In this document: positions 15,328 through 17,998 of the stretch, piece after piece
How positions within the stretch are numbered: position 1 is the first letter of the stretch
Layout of the letters: every line of letters begins with the position of its first letter
Origin: CAYRAV01 sp964422365
GTDB taxonomy: Bacteria; Bacillota; Clostridia; Lachnospirales; Lachnospiraceae
Direction of reading: 5' to 3'
NCBI GenBank assembly: GCA_964422365.1
Contig: CAYRAV010000064.1
Span: forward strand, 1-17,998
Length of the DNA stretch: 17,998 bases
Program-made: the position numbers and the translations under genes
The notes under the pieces: generated by a model
The model's database searches: none
The model's input: only the letters and a program-made list of their open reading frames with translations
Told to the model about the DNA's origin: nothing

Positions 15328-17998
15328 GAAAAAATATTGTATATTATGTCACGAAACAATACATGAAAAAGAATAGGAAGCGGACATTTACAACTTTTTT
15401 AGGCATTGTTTTTATGGTTCTTCTTATGACCTGTGTTTTTGTAGGTAAGGATACCGCAATTGAGTATATGGAACAAGTGGCATCCCAAAAAGAGGGAAAA
15501 TGGCATGTTGCTTTATATAATATCACCGAAAAAGAACAGAAAGAAGCAGAGCAGCTAGAGGAAGTGGAACAGACAGCAGTATCTGTGAATTATGGTTTAA
15601 CAGAATTTCCACAATCTGCAAATGAACTACGACCATATTTGAATGTGAAAGGGTATCAGGCAGACTGCTTTGACTGGATGAACATAAAATTAAAAAGTGG
15701 AAGACTGCCGGAAAATGCAAATGAAGTTGTAATTAGTGATGCAATTATGACAGATGGAGCCAATATTGCAATTGGAGATACTATAAAAGCAGAATATTTT
15801 ATACGTTCCATAACCGGAATCAACAAGGGGATTAAAAGTACCTTTTTTCCGTTTCAGAATATTAATCTAGAGTATGGACAAACAATATATGTTTCCCAAG
15901 ACTTTCCATATTATGAGGAAAATAAATCTTTTCAAGAAAACAGAGATTATACAGGAAAGAAGCAGGAACTAACAGTCGTTGGAATAATAGAAATTCCAGG
16001 ATATGAAGCATCGAATGCAGCAGGTTATACAGCAATCACTATGTTAGACGAAAATGAAATCACCAAGCTTGACAAATTTAATCTGTCCATAAAACTGGAT
16101 TTAGAACGTCTTTCATCAACATTGGAGTTACAGGAGCTTTTGGGAGAATGTGAGATGGATTTTAACAATTATGTACTTGCTTTTTCCGGAAAATCATCGG
16201 ACTCTACAATAAATGTACTGTTTTCTTTTTTTACTGTATTTTTTGTTATATTTATTATATTTGCTTCGGTATTTCTAATTTATAATATGTTTAATATGTC
16301 GTTTGAAGAAAGAAGCCGTTATCTGGGGATGTTATCTTCTATTGGTGCAACCGGAAAGCAGAAGAGAAGCAGTATCTATTATGAAGCTTTTTATTTATTA
16401 TTATTTGCTCTGCCAGTAGGAATTTTATCAGGATTTGGTATTGTGAAGCTTGGTATGACAGCGCTTCAACCATTTTTTTATAAAATACTTAGTTTTGGGC
16501 AGTATGTGAAGGGAATCAGTATCATACTTAGTATATCATGGGAAGCAATTGTAATAATTGTTTTAATAAGCATTGTTACTGTTTTCATTTCTGCATGTCT
16601 TCCAGCGAGAAAAATTGGAAAAATAGGTTCAATCGAATGTATTCGTGGAAATACAAACAAAAAGAGCAAACAATATAAAATGAAAACATATATGGTAAAG
16701 TGTGGAAATGCAGAACATATGCTTGCAGCAAGCTCTCTGAAACGGCAGTCAAAGAAGACAAAATCAATTACAGCAGCAGCAGTTACCTTTATGGTTATTA
16801 TGATTGTAACATCTTTTGGATGTTCTGCTATAGAAAAAGCAATAAATGAGAAGGCAGGGAACTCTTCTGATATTAAAATAAATTTTGAAAAATGGGATTA
16901 TTACTTAGAATCAGGTTCAGAAAAGGAAAAATATGAGAGTCTGAAAAAAGAAATCGAAAGAGCAGATGGAATTGAAAAAACAACAGAATGGTATTCTGGA
17001 ATGTTTGCAGGGCGCGTACCAACGGATTGTTATAGTCAAGAATATTGGACAGATGTCTATGATATATTCCATCTCTACAAACTAAGTGATGAAGAGTTTA
17101 ATGAAATGATAGCTGCATACCATGAGAAGCATGTGATAAATGTTCTTGGAGTGGATTCAGAAACACTGGAAAAAATTGCAAAAGCAACCGGCACAAATGT
17201 AGAAATACTGAAAAACACAGATACACCTGCGGCAATTGTAATGCAGGAGGGGGTTGTTTCTACATCAGACTATATTTTTGATGATAAGAAACCTGAGCGA
17301 TATCGTTTTTTTGATATAAAACAGATGACAGATAAAAAGATTGGAGATAATCTGCCAGTGGAGCTTTATTCTCAAAAAGAAGACAAAATGGTTGACTTTC
17401 CTATTCAAATTGCAGGATATGCTGTAAATGAGCAGTTAAAAGAATTTGTAACTTTTCACAGTCCTTATTTATGCTTGATTGTGAGTGTAGATATAGCAAA
17501 ACAGATCAATGAGATTACAGAAAATTTAGATGCAGCGCTGTATATCAAGACATCAGAAGAAAATTCGGATATTCTAAATAGATTACAAAAATTAAGTGAT
17601 TTGGGAAACAATGGATATATTCTTTTTATGAGAACTGATTATGTGGCAACCGTAGTGGATGCAATTGTTGGCATTGTGCGTATTTTGTTGAGCTGTTTTG
17701 TATTGTTAACTTCTATAATTTGTATATTAAATTTATTTAATTCCATTCGTAGTAGGATAAATGGAAGAGGTAGTGAGTTTGCAATTATGGAATCAATTGG
17801 TATGACTAAGAAGCAGATTGAAAAGATGCTCTTATATGAAAGCATAGGGATTGTTTTAAAAAGTGTGATATATGCAGGTTGTATTGCATTTCCATTAATG
17901 TATATGATACAATATGGAATAACTAAAATATTTGGAACGATGACATTGATGTTTCCTTGGAGTTTGATGATAACTGCTGTTTTGATTACTATGATAGT
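15324..17998 (+). CDS. FtsX-type ABC transporter permease (3' end beyond the window)
   Basis: An open frame of 891 codons runs without a stop to the window end. TM1 is near residues 22-42 and an extracytoplasmic domain of about 250 residues follows. TM2-4 (about 296-320, 356-378, 403-427) form the first FtsX domain, ending in the usual PARKIGKIGSIECIRG. TM5 (about 482-500), a second extracytoplasmic domain, TM6 (about 780-805) and TM7 (about 840-862) begin the second FtsX domain, where SEFAIMESIGMTKKQIEKM is the coupling-helix type motif; a further helix is in progress at the end. This double-FtsX layout fits large exporters or mechanotransmitters of Firmicutes. Start is the ATG overlapping the ATPase stop (ATGA), with GGGAGGCGG about 8 nt upstream. 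No sensor kinase or response regulator lies upstream. The substrate is unknown. Confidence 0.93.
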   Translation, partial: MRKNIVYYVTKQYMKKNRKRTFTTFLGIVFMVLLMTCVFVGKDTAIEYMEQVASQKEGKWHVALYNITEKEQKEAEQLEEVEQTAVSVNYGLTEFPQSANELRPYLNVKGYQADCFDWMNIKLKSGRLPENANEVVISDAIMTDGANIAIGDTIKAEYFIRSITGINKGIKSTFFPFQNINLEYGQTIYVSQDFPYYEENKSFQENRDYTGKKQELTVVGIIEIPGYEASNAAGYTAITMLDENEITKLDKFNLSIKLDLERLSSTLELQELLGECEMDFNNYVLAFSGKSSDSTINVLFSFFTVFFVIFIIFASVFLIYNMFNMSFEERSRYLGMLSSIGATGKQKRSSIYYEAFYLLLFALPVGILSGFGIVKLGMTALQPFFYKILSFGQYVKGISIILSISWEAIVIIVLISIVTVFISACLPARKIGKIGSIECIRGNTNKKSKQYKMKTYMVKCGNAEHMLAASSLKRQSKKTKSITAAAVTFMVIMIVTSFGCSAIEKAINEKAGNSSDIKINFEKWDYYLESGSEKEKYESLKKEIERADGIEKTTEWYSGMFAGRVPTDCYSQEYWTDVYDIFHLYKLSDEEFNEMIAAYHEKHVINVLGVDSETLEKIAKATGTNVEILKNTDTPAAIVMQEGVVSTSDYIFDDKKPERYRFFDIKQMTDKKIGDNLPVELYSQKEDKMVDFPIQIAGYAVNEQLKEFVTFHSPYLCLIVSVDIAKQINEITENLDAALYIKTSEENSDILNRLQKLSDLGNNGYILFMRTDYVATVVDAIVGIVRILLSCFVLLTSIICILNLFNSIRSRINGRGSEFAIMESIGMTKKQIEKMLLYESIGIVLKSVIYAGCIAFPLMYMIQYGITKIFGTMTLMFPWSLMITAVLITMI

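Overview
The window looks like chromosomal DNA from a low-GC Gram-positive anaerobe of the class Clostridia, most likely Lachnospiraceae. The grounds are the strong A+T bias, the AGGAGG-type ribosome binding sites, a DNA polymerase I with a degenerate proofreading domain, and the gene content (UPF0237/UPF0210 pair, YycJ-type metallo-hydrolase, FtsX-type two-gene ABC exporter). All protein genes and the tRNA gene lie on the + strand. No genus can be named from the sequence alone.

Region by region. (1) 1-1427 is gene-poor: a tRNA-Leu(CAA) gene with its own promoter and a strong intrinsic terminator, an orphan zinc-finger/membrane protein resembling an anti-sigma factor, and several pieces of dispersed repeats. 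(2) 1428-4797 is polA then coaE, overlapping by 14 nt. (3) 4794-5021 is a 228-bp MITE-like element with 20-bp terminal inverted repeats; its left end coincides with the coaE stop codon. (4) 5153-9858 is a tight three-gene operon: a 728-aa FtsA-like actin-fold protein with a repetitive C-terminal extension, a membrane-bound GAF-GGDEF diguanylate cyclase and a YycJ/WalJ metallo-beta-lactamase-fold hydrolase. (5) 9992-11800 is the conserved ACT-domain/PFL (UPF0237/UPF0210) pair, ending at a hairpin terminator. (6) 12043-13494 is an M20-family aminoacyl-histidine dipeptidase (PepD). (7) 13667-14386 is a membrane-anchored M23 (LytM-type) peptidase. (8) 14626-17998 is an ABC exporter: a MacB/LolD-type ATPase and an FtsX-type permease, the latter cut by the window end.

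How the genes fit together. Much of the window is housekeeping: DNA repair and Okazaki-fragment processing (polA), the last step of CoA synthesis (coaE), peptide use (pepD) and wall remodelling (M23). The least ordinary stretch is the FtsA-like/diguanylate cyclase/YycJ operon, which places an unusual actin-fold protein next to a c-di-GMP enzyme. The most concrete structural signal is a family of short intergenic repeats: one intact MITE-like element, two partial relatives on either side of the small zinc-finger gene, and a second unrelated family built on GTAAC..TTC inverted ends. No CRISPR array, prophage, transposase gene or defence system was seen.
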